This document shows, piece by piece, positions 55,903 to 64,000 of a stretch of 64,000 nucleotides of DNA. The stretch is from Caulobacter sp. BK020. Its GTDB lineage: Bacteria; Pseudomonadota; Alphaproteobacteria; Caulobacterales; Caulobacteraceae. The DNA is taken from assembly GCF_004342605.1 (NCBI RefSeq), contig NZ_SLZL01000010.1, positions 168,019 through 232,018 on the forward strand, in the 5' to 3' direction. The translations under genes were made by a program, and so were the position numbers. Numbering within the stretch: position 1 is the stretch's first letter; the number at the start of each line of letters is the position of its first letter. Below the pieces are notes generated by a model that saw only the letters and a program-made list of their open reading frames with translations, was not told the origin of the DNA and did not search any database.

Positions 55903-56931
55903 TCAGTAGAAGCTGTCCCCCGCCACCAGCCGATCCTGCCGCGCCCCGTCGCACAGGGCGTAGGTAAAGCCCTTCTGGATCGCCCAGGCCCCGACCTGGC
56001 CCTGCTTGTTCACGGCCAGGAAGCCCACCTGGATGTCCTTGGCCTGCGGCTTCTTCTTCAGGATCCGGGCGACGGCTTCCTTGCAGGCGTCCTGCGGCGA
56101 GCGGCCCTGGCGCATCAGCTCGACGACCAGGAAGCTGCCGACGTTGCGGATCACCTCCTCGCCGACTCCGGTCGAGGTGGCGCCGCCGACGTCGTTGTCG
56201 ACATAGAGCCCGGCGCCGACGATGGGGCTGTCGCCGACCCGGCCGCGCAGCTTCCAGGCCATGCCGCTGGTGGTGCAGGCTCCCGACAGGTTCCCCTGGG
56301 CGTCCAGGGCCAGCATGCCGAGGGTGTCGTGGTTGCCCGCCCCGCCGGGCGTGCCCAGCTGGCCCGAGGTCTTGCCGTAGTCGCCGACCTCGCTGTTGGC
56401 CTTGGGGGCGTACTTGGCGTCTTTCTTCCACGCCTCCCAGGCGGCACGGGACTCCGGGGTCAGCAGCTCCTCGCGGGGGAAGCCCTGCTCCTGGGCGAAC
56501 TGCAGGGCCCCGGCTCCGACCAGCAGGACGTGCGGCGTCTTCTCCATCACCGCCCGGGCCACCGAGATCGGGTGGGCGATGTGCTCGAGGGCGGCGACGG
56601 CGCCGCAGTTGCCCTGCTCGTCCATGATGCTGGCGTCCAGCGACACGTGGCCGTCGCGGTCGGGGTAGCCGGCGCGGCCGACGCTGTGGTTCTTCAGGTC
56701 CTGCTCGGGGACGCGGGCCCCGGCCTCGACCGCGTCCAGCGCCCGGCCGCCCTTGCCGAGGATCGCCCAAGCCGCCTGGTTGGCCGGCACGCCGAAGTCC
56801 CAGGTGGAGATCACGCAGGGCCTGGTCAGCTGGATCCCTGTTCCGCCGGCCGGCGCGGCGGCGGTCGCCCGGGCGCCCGCCAGCCCCGCTCCGATCAGGG
56901 ACGCGCCGATTAGGCCTCTGCGATTCAGCAT
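55903..56931 (-). CDS. Glycosylasparaginase / isoaspartyl peptidase family protein
   Basis: A 342-residue Ntn-hydrolase that should self-cleave before its nucleophile Thr203 (GNHDTLGMLALD), producing alpha and beta chains. GRVGDSPIVGAGLYVDN downstream binds substrate. The N-terminus (MLNRRGLIGASLIGAG) resembles a Tat signal, suggesting export. Activity would be on Asn-linked GlcNAc or isoaspartyl peptides. It converges with the LytTR gene and is divergent from cutC. Confidence 0.92.
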   Translation of the reverse strand: MLNRRGLIGASLIGAGLAGARATAAAPAGGTGIQLTRPCVISTWDFGVPANQAAWAILGKGGRALDAVEAGARVPEQDLKNHSVGRAGYPDRDGHVSLDASIMDEQGNCGAVAALEHIAHPISVARAVMEKTPHVLLVGAGALQFAQEQGFPREELLTPESRAAWEAWKKDAKYAPKANSEVGDYGKTSGQLGTPGGAGNHDTLGMLALDAQGNLSGACTTSGMAWKLRGRVGDSPIVGAGLYVDNDVGGATSTGVGEEVIRNVGSFLVVELMRQGRSPQDACKEAVARILKKKPQAKDIQVGFLAVNKQGQVGAWAIQKGFTYALCDGARQDRLVAGDSFY

Positions 56932-57002
56932 GGGTGTGCTCCAAGAACGCTGCCGACAACCTTGTCGGCGAATCCCCTAGCACGAGCCTGGAAGAGGCGA
57001 AG

Positions 57003-57749
57003 ATGCCCGACCGCATTATCCTGGAAGTCTGTGTCGATACGCCCGCCGGACTGGCGGCGGCGATCGCGGGTGGCGCGGATCGGATCGAACTGTGCTCGGC
57101 CCTGGCCCTGCAGGGCCTGACCCCCGCGCCGGGGCTGATGGCGATCGCGGCCGAGGCGGAAATCCCGATCTATCCGATGATCCGGCCGCGCAACGGCGAT
57201 TTCGTCTATGGCGGCGAGGATCTGGACGCCATCCTGCGGGACATCGACGCCGTCCGGGACGCCGGCCTGGCCGGCGTGGTGATCGGCGCCAACGCCCCGT
57301 CGGGCGAGCTGGACGTCGACGCCCTGGCCCTGCTGGTCGCCCACGCCGAGGGCCTGGGCGTGACCCTGCACCGGGCCTTCGACCTGACGCCGGACCCGCC
57401 CGTCGCGCTGGAGACCGCCATCGACCTGGGCTTCGAGCGGATTCTGACTTCGGGCTGCGCCCTGAACGCCATGGCCGGGGCCGAGACGATCGCGGCCCTG
57501 GTCGAGCGCGCGGCCGGCCGCATCGCCATCCTGGCCGGCGGCGGGGTCAATCCGTCGAACGTCGCCGAGCTGGTGGCGCGGACCGGCGTGCGCGAGGTGC
57601 ACGGCTCGTGCAGCGGACCGATGACCTACGGTCTGGGCCAGGGGCACGAGGACCGCGCCTACAAGCTGGGCTTCGTGCAGGACGGTCTGCGGGACACCGA
57701 CCAGGCCGTGGTGGCCGCGGTGGTCAAGGTGCTGCGGGGGCTCGGGTAG
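57003..57749 (+). CDS. cutC: CutC family protein
   Basis: A 248-residue TIM-barrel protein of the CutC family. LEVCVDTPAGLAAAIAGGADRIELC (split, residues 6-30) and IRPRNGDFVY are hallmark blocks. CutC has been tied to copper homeostasis, but its chemical activity is unsettled. ATG 57003 has GAAGAGGCGAAG before it; an upstream in-frame start is not supported. Followed by a four-hairpin repeat. Confidence 0.92.
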   Translation: MPDRIILEVCVDTPAGLAAAIAGGADRIELCSALALQGLTPAPGLMAIAAEAEIPIYPMIRPRNGDFVYGGEDLDAILRDIDAVRDAGLAGVVIGANAPSGELDVDALALLVAHAEGLGVTLHRAFDLTPDPPVALETAIDLGFERILTSGCALNAMAGAETIAALVERAAGRIAILAGGGVNPSNVAELVARTGVREVHGSCSGPMTYGLGQGHEDRAYKLGFVQDGLRDTDQAVVAAVVKVLRGLG

Positions 57750-57755
57750 CGATTA

Positions 57756-57875
57756 CTTGCCCCCACCTGGCGGCTTCGCCGCCTGTCCGCCCCCATAGGG
57801 GGCGGAGCCCCCCTGCCGGGACCGCTCTTCCCCCTCTGGGGGAAGACGACCGCGAAGCGGTCCGTAGGGGGCAAG
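57756..57875. repeat. Four-hairpin intergenic element, copy 3
   Basis: Bounded by CTTGCCCCC and GGGGGCAAG, same orientation as copy 1. Stem 1 reads CCTGGCGGCTTCGCCGCC and stem 4 ACCGCGAAGCGGT; compared with copy 1 several stem positions change on both sides together. It lies between the convergent stops of cutC and the WD40 gene. Confidence 0.88.
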
Positions 57876-57883
57876 TGTCGGTC

Positions 57884-58891
57884 CTAGAACCGCGTGTCCA
57901 TCGCCGGGATCGCGATGATCCCCGCCTCGCCGTCCTCGTCGCCCCAGGCCAGCCGAGCGCCGTCGGCCGAGACCGAGAGCGCGCTGATCGCCGCGCCCTT
58001 CTCGGCCTTCAGGGTCTCGATGCGGCCCGAGCGCATGTGGGCGCCCCAGATCTTGCCGTTGTCCTGGCCGGCGACAGCCACCGGCAGGGCCTCGACCCCG
58101 GCCACCCGCACCACCATAGAATCGCGCGAGAAGCCGATCTCGGCGGCTTCCTTGCCCATCGGGCCGCTGGCGCCGGCGAACGGCCAGACCACCGCGCCGT
58201 TGGCGCCGGCCGTGACCATCAGGTTCCCCTTGTCGAAGAAGGCCAGGCTCTTGATCTTGGCCGGATAGCCGCCCATCCGCATGTCCTTGCCGTCCGCCAG
58301 GCGCCAGCCGTGCAGCTGGTTCTCCTGCATCGACGAGACCAGGAACTTGCCGTCGGGACTGAACACGACGGCGATGTGGCTGCCGGCCCATTTCATCACC
58401 TGCGGCTTCTGGCCCTCGATCTTGGCCCACCACAGCGAGACGCCGCCGTAGCCGGCGGTGGCCAGGCGGCGGCCCTTCGGGTCGAAGGCCAGGCCCGAGA
58501 CGGTCTTGTCGTGGGCGAAGACGCGCAGGAACTTAGGATCGGCCGAATCGCGGACGTGGGCCTCCTTGCCGGCCGTGAAGGCGATCAGGCCGGAGGCGGC
58601 GCTGGCGGCCACGTGCTCGATCCAGCGGCCCTTGACCTCGGCGACCAGGGTGGCGGCCACCTCGTCGCCCTCGACCCGGCTCCAGACCACCTTGCCGTCG
58701 TCGCCGCCGGTGACGATCCCGCGGCCGGACGGGTGGACGGCGGCGGCGAGAACCGCGCCCTGGTGGGCCTCGACCGTGACGAAACCGCCTTCGGATTCGA
58801 ATCGGACCGTGCCGTCGCCCAGGGCGAAGGCGGCGCGGCCGGCGCGGTCGAACAGGGCGGCGGTGACATAGGCGTCGAACGAATAGATCAT
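57884..58891 (-). CDS. WD40 repeat protein
   Basis: A 335-residue protein built of about seven WD40-type repeats (for example GRGIVTGGDDGKVVWS, GRRLATAGYGGVSLWW, GNLMVTAGANGAVVWP), giving a beta-propeller. No enzyme or signal sequence is seen, so it is a cytoplasmic scaffold or sensor of unknown role. The start ATG 58891 is used. It is divergent from the first ExbD gene. Confidence 0.88.
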   Translation of the reverse strand: MIYSFDAYVTAALFDRAGRAAFALGDGTVRFESEGGFVTVEAHQGAVLAAAVHPSGRGIVTGGDDGKVVWSRVEGDEVAATLVAEVKGRWIEHVAASAASGLIAFTAGKEAHVRDSADPKFLRVFAHDKTVSGLAFDPKGRRLATAGYGGVSLWWAKIEGQKPQVMKWAGSHIAVVFSPDGKFLVSSMQENQLHGWRLADGKDMRMGGYPAKIKSLAFFDKGNLMVTAGANGAVVWPFAGASGPMGKEAAEIGFSRDSMVVRVAGVEALPVAVAGQDNGKIWGAHMRSGRIETLKAEKGAAISALSVSADGARLAWGDEDGEAGIIAIPAMDTRF

Positions 58892-59127
58892 CCGCGCGCC
58901 ATACCGCGCCGCGCTGCGGGCGCCTAGTCGCGCGTCAGTTCGCGCCCCACGCGAGCAGGGCGCCGGGAACCCGCCGCTTGAACGCCGTTCCGCCAAAAAG
59001 AGTCACAAAAGGGGTTGCCATCGCGCCGCGTCGTCGGGCTTTACTTCCGCGCCCGTCTGCGCCAGACGTGGCCATCTAACATTTTTCGGGACCGCGACAG
59101 CCGCGGCCCTTGGGAGACAGTCAGGCT

Positions 59128-59574
59128 ATGGCGGCTAAACTTGCTGGCGGTGGGGGCGGTCGTTATTCGCTCGGCCAGAACTCCGAAATCAACGTCACGC
59201 CCTTCGTCGACATCCTGCTGGTGCTGCTGATCATCTTCATGGTCGCCGTGCCGATGGCGACCGTGGCGATCAAGGTCGACCTGCCGCCGGCGGTGCCCTC
59301 GCCGCAGCAGGAAAAGCCGAAGAAGCCGATCTTCATCTCGATCCAGAAGTCGGGCGCCCTGTACATCGCCGAAAAGCAGACCAGCCTCGACAACCTGCAG
59401 TTCGACCTCGACGCCGCGTTCACGGCCGAAGGCCAGGCCGGCCCGAAGGACGACCAGCGCGTCATGGTCCGCGCCGACGCCGACGTGACCTACGCCGACT
59501 TCATGGGCGTGCTGAACGCCCTGCAGACCGCCGGCTGGTACAAGGTCGGCCTGATCAACGAAGACATCCACTAG
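59128..59574 (+). CDS. ExbD/TolR family protein 1
   Basis: A 148-residue biopolymer-transport protein. A short cytoplasmic N-terminus is followed by one helix NVTPFVDILLVLLIIFMV carrying the proton-path Asp, and a periplasmic domain. ExbD works with ExbB and TonB to energise outer-membrane receptors. The N-terminal extension is Gly-rich. It ends with a strong terminator, so it is separated from the second ExbD gene. No ExbB gene is in the window. Confidence 0.93.
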   Translation: MAAKLAGGGGGRYSLGQNSEINVTPFVDILLVLLIIFMVAVPMATVAIKVDLPPAVPSPQQEKPKKPIFISIQKSGALYIAEKQTSLDNLQFDLDAAFTAEGQAGPKDDQRVMVRADADVTYADFMGVLNALQTAGWYKVGLINEDIH

Positions 59575-59600
59575 GTCTTCGCCGATCGGCGAAAACATCA

Positions 59601-59632
59601 GGGGCCGGACGCCAGCGTCCGGCCCCTTTTTT
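59601..59632 (+). terminator. Terminator after ExbD 1
   Basis: The perfect 11-bp stem GGGGCCGGACG / CGTCCGGCCCC (59601-59611, 59616-59626) with CCAG loop is followed by TTTTTT. Confidence 0.95.
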
Positions 59633-59663
59633 CGTGTCCTCTTCGCGCCCGGGACGAGCCGCT

Positions 59664-59675
59664 TTACAAATGTAA
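59664..59675 (+). promoter_or_regulatory. Palindrome upstream of ExbD 2
   Basis: TTACA-AA-TGTAA, 5-bp perfect arms, lies 48 bases before the second ExbD start. It could be an operator; the factor is unknown and a chance match is possible. Confidence 0.3.
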
Positions 59676-59722
59676 GAAACAGGTCAGTCTACGCCTGTAA
59701 CTTCCGAACAGGAGATCAGGTC

Positions 59723-60160
59723 ATGGCGGTGAAACTGGCCGGCGGCGGGGGCGCCTATGCGATCCGGCAGAACGCGGACATCAACGTCACGCCGTTCGTC
59801 GACATCCTGCTAGTGCTGCTGATCATCTTCATGGTCGCCGTGCCGATGGCGACGACCTCGATCAAGCTGGACATGCCGCCGGCCAAGGAGACCGCGACTC
59901 CGCCCAAGCCGCCCGTGCTGATCACGATCCAGGACTCGGGGGCGCTGTTCCTGGCGGGCCGGCCGACCAGCCTGCAAACCCTGGCCCAAGACGTGAGCGC
60001 CCAGTTCGTCGCCGACGGCCAGGCCGGCCCGCGCAAGGACCAGCGCCTGATGGTCAGCGCCCAGGCCGACGTGCCCTACGAGGCGCTGATGGGCGTGATC
60101 GACCGGGTCCACGCCGAAGGCTGGACCCAGATTGGGATCGTCAACGAGGACCTGCGCTAG
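59723..60160 (+). CDS. ExbD/TolR family protein 2
   Basis: A 145-residue paralog of the previous gene, with the same helix NVTPFVDILLVLLIIFMV and periplasmic domain, ~60% alike by eye. Having its own terminator-bounded unit and a palindrome upstream suggests separate control, so the two may be used with different receptors or in one complex under different conditions. It converges with the CobW gene. Confidence 0.93.
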   Translation: MAVKLAGGGGAYAIRQNADINVTPFVDILLVLLIIFMVAVPMATTSIKLDMPPAKETATPPKPPVLITIQDSGALFLAGRPTSLQTLAQDVSAQFVADGQAGPRKDQRLMVSAQADVPYEALMGVIDRVHAEGWTQIGIVNEDLR

Positions 60161-60178
60161 GCGTCGAGCCGGCAGCCA

Positions 60179-60292
60179 CTTGCCCCCTACGGATCGCTTC
60201 GCGATCGTCTTCCCCCAGAGGGGGAAGAGCCTGAACGCGAAGGCTCCGCCCCCTCGCCGCGACAGACCGCGAAGCGGTCAGGTGGGGGCAAG
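60179..60292. repeat. Four-hairpin intergenic element, copy 4 (inverted)
   Basis: Bounded by CTTGCCCCC and GGGGGCAAG, same orientation as copy 2. One stem is partly eroded (the CCGCCCC module pairs poorly). It lies between the convergent stops of ExbD 2 and the CobW gene. Confidence 0.85.
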
Positions 60293-60306
60293 TATGCTCA
60301 CCCGCC

Positions 60307-61389
60307 CTAAGCCGCCGTCGCCTCGAACCCCGCCTTCAGTTCGGTCTCGTCCAGGTCGCGGCCGATGAACACCATGCGGCTGTAGCGGTTGTCCTTGTCG
60401 GTCCACGGGCGCTGGAAGTCGCCTTCCAGGATCATGTGCACGGCCTGGAACACCAGGCGGCGCTCCTCGCCCTTGACGTCGATGATGCCCTTGGCGCGCA
60501 GGATGTCCGGACCGCGGCGGGCCAGCAGCTCGTTCAGCCAGGTGGTGACCTTCTGGCCGTCGACCGGCTTGTCGAGCGTCAGGGAGATCCCCTTCACCCC
60601 GTCGTCGTGGATGTCGCTCTTGTGGTCATGGCCGTGGTGGTGGTCGTGACCATGATGGTCATGGTCGTGATGGTGGTGGTCGTGGCCGCAGTGCTCGTCG
60701 TGCACGTGGCCGTCCTCGCCATGGGCCGGGTTCAGGAACTCCGGCTCCAGTTCGGTGATCCGCTCCAGATCGAAGCTGTGCTTGCCGATGATGGTCGACA
60801 GCGGGACGTTCGAGCGCTGGGCGCGGTGGATCGGGGCCAGGGGGTTGATCCGCTTGATGCGGGCCTCGACGTGGCGCAGGTCGTCTTCCGAGACCAGGTC
60901 GGTCTTGTTCAGCACGATCTGGTCGGCGAAGGCGATCTGTTCGACGGCCTCCTTGCTGTCGCCCAGGCGCAGCAGGATGTGCTTGGCGTCGACCACGGCG
61001 GTGACCGAGTCCAGATAGGTGCGGGCCTTGACGTCGTCGTCGACGAAGAAGGTCTGGGCCACCGGACCAGGATCGGCCAGGCCGGTGGTCTCGACCACGA
61101 TGGCGTCGAAGCCGCCCTTCCTTTTCATCAATCCCTGCAGGACCCGGATCAGGTCGCCGCGCACCGTGCAGCAGACGCAGCCGTTGTTCATCTCGAACAC
61201 TTCCTCGTCGGCCCCGACCACCAGGTCGTTGTCGATGCCGACCTCGCCGAACTCGTTGACGATCACGGCGTAGCGCTTGCCGTGCTCCTCGGTGAGGATC
61301 CGGTTGAGCAGGGTGGTCTTGCCGGCGCCGAGATAGCCGGTCAGCACGGTGACGGGGATCTTGCCGGTTTGCGCGGGGGTCTGGGTCAT
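60307..61389 (-). CDS. CobW/COG0523 family GTPase, putative zinc chaperone
   Basis: A 360-residue metal-chaperone GTPase. Walker [10 protein letters not shown] (18-26), metal motif GCVCC (70-74), NKTD (161-164), and a His-rich linker at about 223-262 with ~20 His before the CobW C-terminal domain. COG0523 proteins with such linkers and Zur control deliver zinc to key enzymes when zinc is short. It lies 51 bases after a membrane-protein gene that is preceded by a Zur-like palindrome, so both probably form a zinc-starvation operon. Confidence 0.92.
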   Translation of the reverse strand: MTQTPAQTGKIPVTVLTGYLGAGKTTLLNRILTEEHGKRYAVIVNEFGEVGIDNDLVVGADEEVFEMNNGCVCCTVRGDLIRVLQGLMKRKGGFDAIVVETTGLADPGPVAQTFFVDDDVKARTYLDSVTAVVDAKHILLRLGDSKEAVEQIAFADQIVLNKTDLVSEDDLRHVEARIKRINPLAPIHRAQRSNVPLSTIIGKHSFDLERITELEPEFLNPAHGEDGHVHDEHCGHDHHHHDHDHHGHDHHHGHDHKSDIHDDGVKGISLTLDKPVDGQKVTTWLNELLARRGPDILRAKGIIDVKGEERRLVFQAVHMILEGDFQRPWTDKDNRYSRMVFIGRDLDETELKAGFEATAA

Positions 61390-61439
61390 GCGCGCTATTT
61401 AGGAGGGATGGGCGGCTTGTGAAAGCACCCTGCACGCCC

Positions 61440-62066
61440 TCAGGTCTTCAGGAACGCCACCGCTGCGCCGATCAGGATCAGAGCCGCGCCGAGGATGATC
61501 TCCTCATATTGCTCCAGCCGCTCCAGCCCCAGGCGGTTGAAGCCCGCCAGGCTGAGGCCCGTGAACACCAGCATGCCGGCCGCGGTGGCGGTCATCAGCA
61601 CCGCGCTCAGGACCACGAAGCCGATCACGCCGTGCTCCATTCCCGCCAGGTAATAGGGCAGGAAGGCCTCGCACGGCGACAAGGTCAGCAGCACCACCAG
61701 GGCGGTGATCGCCGCCCGGTCGGAGGCGAACTTGCGGGTTCTGTCCAGGGTCGCATGCCGATGACGGCCCCGCATCAGGTAGAAGACGCCGATCGCCGCC
61801 ATCAGCGCGCCGACGATCCAGTGGAAGGAATCGCCGAAATGCGGCTGGGCCACCAGGCCCGCGGCCACCACGGCCAGGCCCAGCAGGATGGTCAGGCCCA
61901 CATGGCCCAGGCCCGCCAGCAGGGTGACGCCCAGGGTGCGGCCCGTGGTCCACCTCTGGGCGCGCCCGACCAGCACGAACGGCAGCCAGTGCGTGGGCAG
62001 GGCGGCGTGCAGGAAGGCCACGGCGAACCCGGTGGCGGCGACGGAGGCGAAGAAGGTCGTGTTCAC
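61440..62066 (-). CDS. Multi-pass membrane protein, putative metal transporter
   Basis: A 208-residue inner-membrane protein with about six helices. His-rich positions AFLHAALPTHW (H20, H26), GLGHVGLT and LTLSPCEAFLPYY resemble metal-binding helices of small metal/thiol transporters (RcnA/UreH/CcdA-like layout), but I cannot place it in one family. It starts with GTG 62066, only 17 bases from a Zur-like palindrome, so the transcript must be nearly leaderless. Followed by the CobW gene on the same strand. Confidence 0.72.
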   Translation of the reverse strand: MNTTFFASVAATGFAVAFLHAALPTHWLPFVLVGRAQRWTTGRTLGVTLLAGLGHVGLTILLGLAVVAAGLVAQPHFGDSFHWIVGALMAAIGVFYLMRGRHRHATLDRTRKFASDRAAITALVVLLTLSPCEAFLPYYLAGMEHGVIGFVVLSAVLMTATAAGMLVFTGLSLAGFNRLGLERLEQYEEIILGAALILIGAAVAFLKT

Positions 62067-62072
62067 GCCATC

Positions 62073-62097
62073 GGCTATAGCCTGTTATAAAATAACA
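62073..62097 (-). promoter_or_regulatory. Zur-type operator with overlapping promoter
   Basis: TGTTAT-AAA-ATAACA (62083-62097) is a perfect 6-3-6 palindrome, with further GC symmetry outside, matching the AT-rich TGTTAT/ATAACA form of proteobacterial Zur boxes. On the minus strand GCTATAGC (62073-62080), 7 of 8 to the caulobacter -10 form GCTANAWC, overlaps its downstream edge. Zur-Zn would block transcription of the membrane protein-CobW operon. Confidence 0.75.
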
Positions 62098-62198
62098 TGC
62101 CAGCACCTCTCGCTCGCTTCGCCCGCGGCCCGGCGCCGCCATCGACGTCCCGCCGCGTTGCGCCGCGATCTTCGTCAAGCCCAAGGCCCCGTTCGCCG

Positions 62199-62226
62199 TT
62201 GACTCCGGGACTTTCGACGGTATAAG
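62199..62226 (+). promoter_or_regulatory. Promoter of rplU-rpmA
   Basis: TTGACT (62199-62204), 16 bases, TATAAG (62221-62226): a near-consensus housekeeping promoter. Start near 62232 gives a leader of about 72 bases. Confidence 0.8.
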
Positions 62227-62237
62227 TGCGCCCCTCT

Positions 62238-62262
62238 CGCCCGCAGGGTCTCCCAGCGGGCG
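62238..62262 (+). promoter_or_regulatory. Leader hairpin of rplU-rpmA
   Basis: The stem CGCCCGC (62238-62244) / GCGGGCG (62256-62262) in the leader, 42 bases before rplU. It may be the site of autogenous control by L21, as for other ribosomal operons, but this is inference. Confidence 0.4.
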
Positions 62263-62303
62263 TTCCCCATTTTGCGAACGCACGTTTCTTAAGGCGCTAA
62301 CCT

Positions 62304-62816
62304 ATGTACGCGGTGATCAAAACCGGCGGCAAGCAGTACCGGGTCCAAGCCGGCGACCTGCTGGTTGTCGAAAAGCTCGACGGTGAACCGGGCGCGGAAG
62401 TCGCTTTCGGCGAAGTTCTGATGCTTGGCGAAGGCGAGGCCGTGACGGTCGGCGCCCCTCTCGTGGACGGTGCTGTCGTCTCCGGCACCCTGCTCGAAAC
62501 CCGCAAGGGCGAGAAGGTGAAGATCTTCAAGAAGATCCGTCGCCAGGGCTATCGTCGCACCCGCGGCCACCGCCAGACCGAGTCGGTCATCCGCGTGACC
62601 TCGGTCGCCGGCGGCGGCAAGGAAGCCAAGTGGGACGGCGCGATCGACCTGACCCCGAAGGTGATCCTGAACGCCCGCGCCCGCGGCCTGGGTGACGCCG
62701 CCGTCCCGGCGACGATCCCGACCGCTCCGGCCAAGGCCGAAGCCGCCCCCGCTCCGAAGAAGAAGGCCGCGCCGAAGAAGGCCGCCGCCGAGACCGCTCC
62801 GGAAGCCGAAGCCTGA
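62304..62816 (+). CDS. rplU: 50S ribosomal protein L21
   Basis: A 170-residue L21. The first ~103 residues match the family (MYAVIKTGGKQYRV start; HRQTESVIRVTSV end). The rest is a ~65-residue Ala/Lys/Pro-rich tail, an extension seen in some alphaproteobacteria and probably disordered. Paired with L27 81 bases downstream. Confidence 0.97.
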   Translation: MYAVIKTGGKQYRVQAGDLLVVEKLDGEPGAEVAFGEVLMLGEGEAVTVGAPLVDGAVVSGTLLETRKGEKVKIFKKIRRQGYRRTRGHRQTESVIRVTSVAGGGKEAKWDGAIDLTPKVILNARARGLGDAAVPATIPTAPAKAEAAPAPKKKAAPKKAAAETAPEAEA

Positions 62817-62897
62817 GACCCTCACGGGGCTCGATGAACGATTAGCTTGATCCAGGTCTCTTTCGAGACACCAGGTCAAAGGAACTAGGAGGCCACC

Positions 62898-63167
62898 ATG
62901 GCTCACAAGAAATCTGGCGGTTCGTCCAGCAACGGCCGCGACTCGGCCGGTCGCCGCCTTGGCGTCAAGAAGTTCGGCGGCCAGAAGGTCGCCGCCGGCA
63001 ACATCATCATCCGCCAGCGCGGCACCAAGTTCTGGCCGGGCGCCGGCGTGGGCATGGGCAAGGACCATACCCTCTTCGCGCTCGTGGAAGGCGCGGTGGC
63101 TTTTGTCACCAAGCGCAACAATCGGACCTACGTGAACGTGGCTCCGGCGGCCCAGGCCGCCGAATAG
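62898..63167 (+). CDS. rpmA: 50S ribosomal protein L27
   Basis: An 89-residue L27 that reaches the peptidyl-transferase centre. Starts [16 protein letters not shown]; Met then Ala, with no N-terminal extension needing proteolytic removal as in Firmicutes. AGGAGG is present 7 bases before the ATG. Ends in a strong terminator. Confidence 0.98.
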   Translation: MAHKKSGGSSSNGRDSAGRRLGVKKFGGQKVAAGNIIIRQRGTKFWPGAGVGMGKDHTLFALVEGAVAFVTKRNNRTYVNVAPAAQAAE

Positions 63168-63233
63168 CGCGAACCGCGTAGAAACCGGGTCGCGCTTTCC
63201 AAAAGAAAGACGATCCGGACAGACGAGACCCAA

Positions 63234-63266
63234 GCGGGGAGTCCGGACGCCGGGCTCCCCGCTTTT
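63234..63266 (+). terminator. Terminator after rpmA
   Basis: The stem GCGGGGAG (63234-63241) / CTCCCCGC (63255-63262) is followed by TTTTGTTTTG. Confidence 0.85.
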
Positions 63267-63368
63267 GTTTTGTCCGCGCTCGAAATTTCTTGGCCGCAAA
63301 AGGACCCCAGGCCTGAAATCCGAGCGACACGGTCCCCACCTAGAAGGACCGAGAACGGGAGACGCGCC

Positions 63369-63902
63369 ATGTGCGTGATCGAGAAGGCTCCGATCATCCA
63401 GACGCCGCGCCTGAGGCTGCGGACTCCTGGAAGCCAGGACGCGCCGCGGATCGCGGCGCTGTGCGGCGACTATGCGATCGCCAAGATGACCACCCGCATG
63501 CCCTGGCCCTACAGCCAGGGCGACGCCGACGGCTTCGTGGCCCGCTGCCAGGTCCAGGACCTGCGCAAGGACGCCACCTTCGTGATCGACCACGAGGACG
63601 AGGGCGTGGTCGGGGTGCTGGGCTTCTTCACCCCGCCGGTCGGCCACCTGGAGGTCGGCTACTGGATCGGCCGGCCCTACTGGGGCCGCGGCCTGGCGAC
63701 GGAGGCCGCCCAGGGCGCCCTGGCCTGGGCGCGACAGGACTGGCGCAAGAAGCTGGTCGTCGCCGGCCACTTCGCCGACAACCCCGCCTCGGGCCAGGTG
63801 CTGATCAAGACCGGCTTCCTGTACACGGGCGTCGTCGAACACAAGCCGTCCGCCGCACGGGGCGAGCCGGTGCCGACGCGGATGATGGTCTGGCTGGCTT
63901 AG
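63369..63902 (+). CDS. GNAT family N-acetyltransferase (RimJ/RimL type)
   Basis: A 177-residue acetyltransferase. IQTPRLRLRTPG at the N-terminus and GYWIGRPYWGRGLATEA (about 98-114), the acetyl-CoA loop, mark the RimJ/RimL-like branch that acetylates protein N-termini or small amines. ATG 63369 has GGGAG 8 bases before it; the frame is open further up but into the terminator. It is close after rpmA but beyond its terminator. Confidence 0.88.
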   Translation: MCVIEKAPIIQTPRLRLRTPGSQDAPRIAALCGDYAIAKMTTRMPWPYSQGDADGFVARCQVQDLRKDATFVIDHEDEGVVGVLGFFTPPVGHLEVGYWIGRPYWGRGLATEAAQGALAWARQDWRKKLVVAGHFADNPASGQVLIKTGFLYTGVVEHKPSAARGEPVPTRMMVWLA

Positions 63903-63992
63903 GGACTAGAGCGGGTTGAGGTTTAGCTGAATCGCGGGATTCCCAAATCAGCTGGCGTCTGATTCAAGATGCTGGCTGGGAAGGAGGCCAGC

Positions 63993-64000
63993 ATGGATGG
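63993..64000 (+). CDS. Start of a further gene, cut by the window end
   Basis: ATGGATGG at the end of the window follows a strong ribosome site (GGAAGGAGG, 6 bases before ATG). Only two codons are visible. The 90 bases before it (63903-63992) hold short palindromes such as GAATC-GCGG-GATTC and could be the left end of a mobile element, but this cannot be settled here. Confidence 0.4.

Noticed and set aside
59015..59127. A short frame before ExbD 1
   Set aside because: No ribosome site, no family pattern, and it overlaps the ExbD leader and coding start in another frame.
60620..60710. A cat/gtg/atgg-rich simple repeat
   Set aside because: It encodes the His-rich linker of the CobW GTPase.

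Overview
The window is chromosomal DNA from a GC-rich alphaproteobacterium, most likely Caulobacter or a close relative in Caulobacterales. This rests on gene content (Porin O/P with PstS, PhnCDE, PriA/DUF484/XerC, the sucCDAB-lpd operon, tandem ExbD, a Zur-type regulator, L21/L27), on promoters of the Caulobacter kind, and on dense extragenic palindromes. The species is an inference. About 54 protein genes fill roughly 90% of the sequence. I saw no rRNA, tRNA, CRISPR array or prophage.

Layout. 1-5.7 kb: membrane protein, epimerase, M20 peptidase, CorC/HlyC-type protein. 5.8-11.2 kb: a phosphorus-acquisition block on the minus strand (oprP-like porin with pstS, and phnCDE), with a near-consensus Pho box ahead of the porin and a weaker candidate ahead of phnC. 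11.5-14.1 kb: ornithine decarboxylase behind a structured leader, then a deoxyhypusine-synthase-like enzyme (polyamines). 14.2-26.7 kb: acid phosphatase lipoprotein, Zur, thioesterase, hydrolases, dienoyl-CoA isomerase-like enzyme, carboxylesterase, pentapeptide-repeat protein, CorA, CHAP protein, acyltransferase, TerC. 26.9-36.9 kb: drug exporter, PriA, DUF484, XerC, sulfatase, chemoreceptor.

37.4-46.1 kb is the TCA operon, transcribed leftward from a clear promoter: sucC, sucD, sucA, sucB, a VapBC-like toxin-antitoxin pair, then lpd. It makes succinyl-CoA synthetase and the E1, E2 and E3 subunits of 2-oxoglutarate dehydrogenase, with the TA pair lodged between E2 and E3. 46.3-49.6 kb encodes one 1117-residue protein joining a GH18-like domain, a NodB deacetylase and a GT2 synthase. 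49.7-54.4 kb is a TetR / TonB receptor / MFS uptake cluster with an 18-bp palindrome. 54.4-60.2 kb: a DUF2306 / LytTR divergent pair, glycosylasparaginase, CutC, a WD40 protein and two ExbD genes. 60.3-62.1 kb is a zinc-response unit (membrane protein plus CobW/COG0523 GTPase) behind a perfect Zur-like palindrome. 62.2-63.9 kb: rplU-rpmA and an acetyltransferase. The window ends at the first two codons of another gene.

The gaps between genes carry at least two recurring structured repeat families: short REP-like palindromes (4 loci), and a compound four-hairpin element bounded by CTTGCCCCC/GGGGGCAAG (4 loci, both orientations). Both show paired base changes that keep the stems. The most notable items are the GH18-NodB-GT2 fusion, the TA pair inside the suc-lpd operon, the Zur-box operon, the four-hairpin repeats, the decarboxylase leader RNA and a PriA lacking one zinc site.
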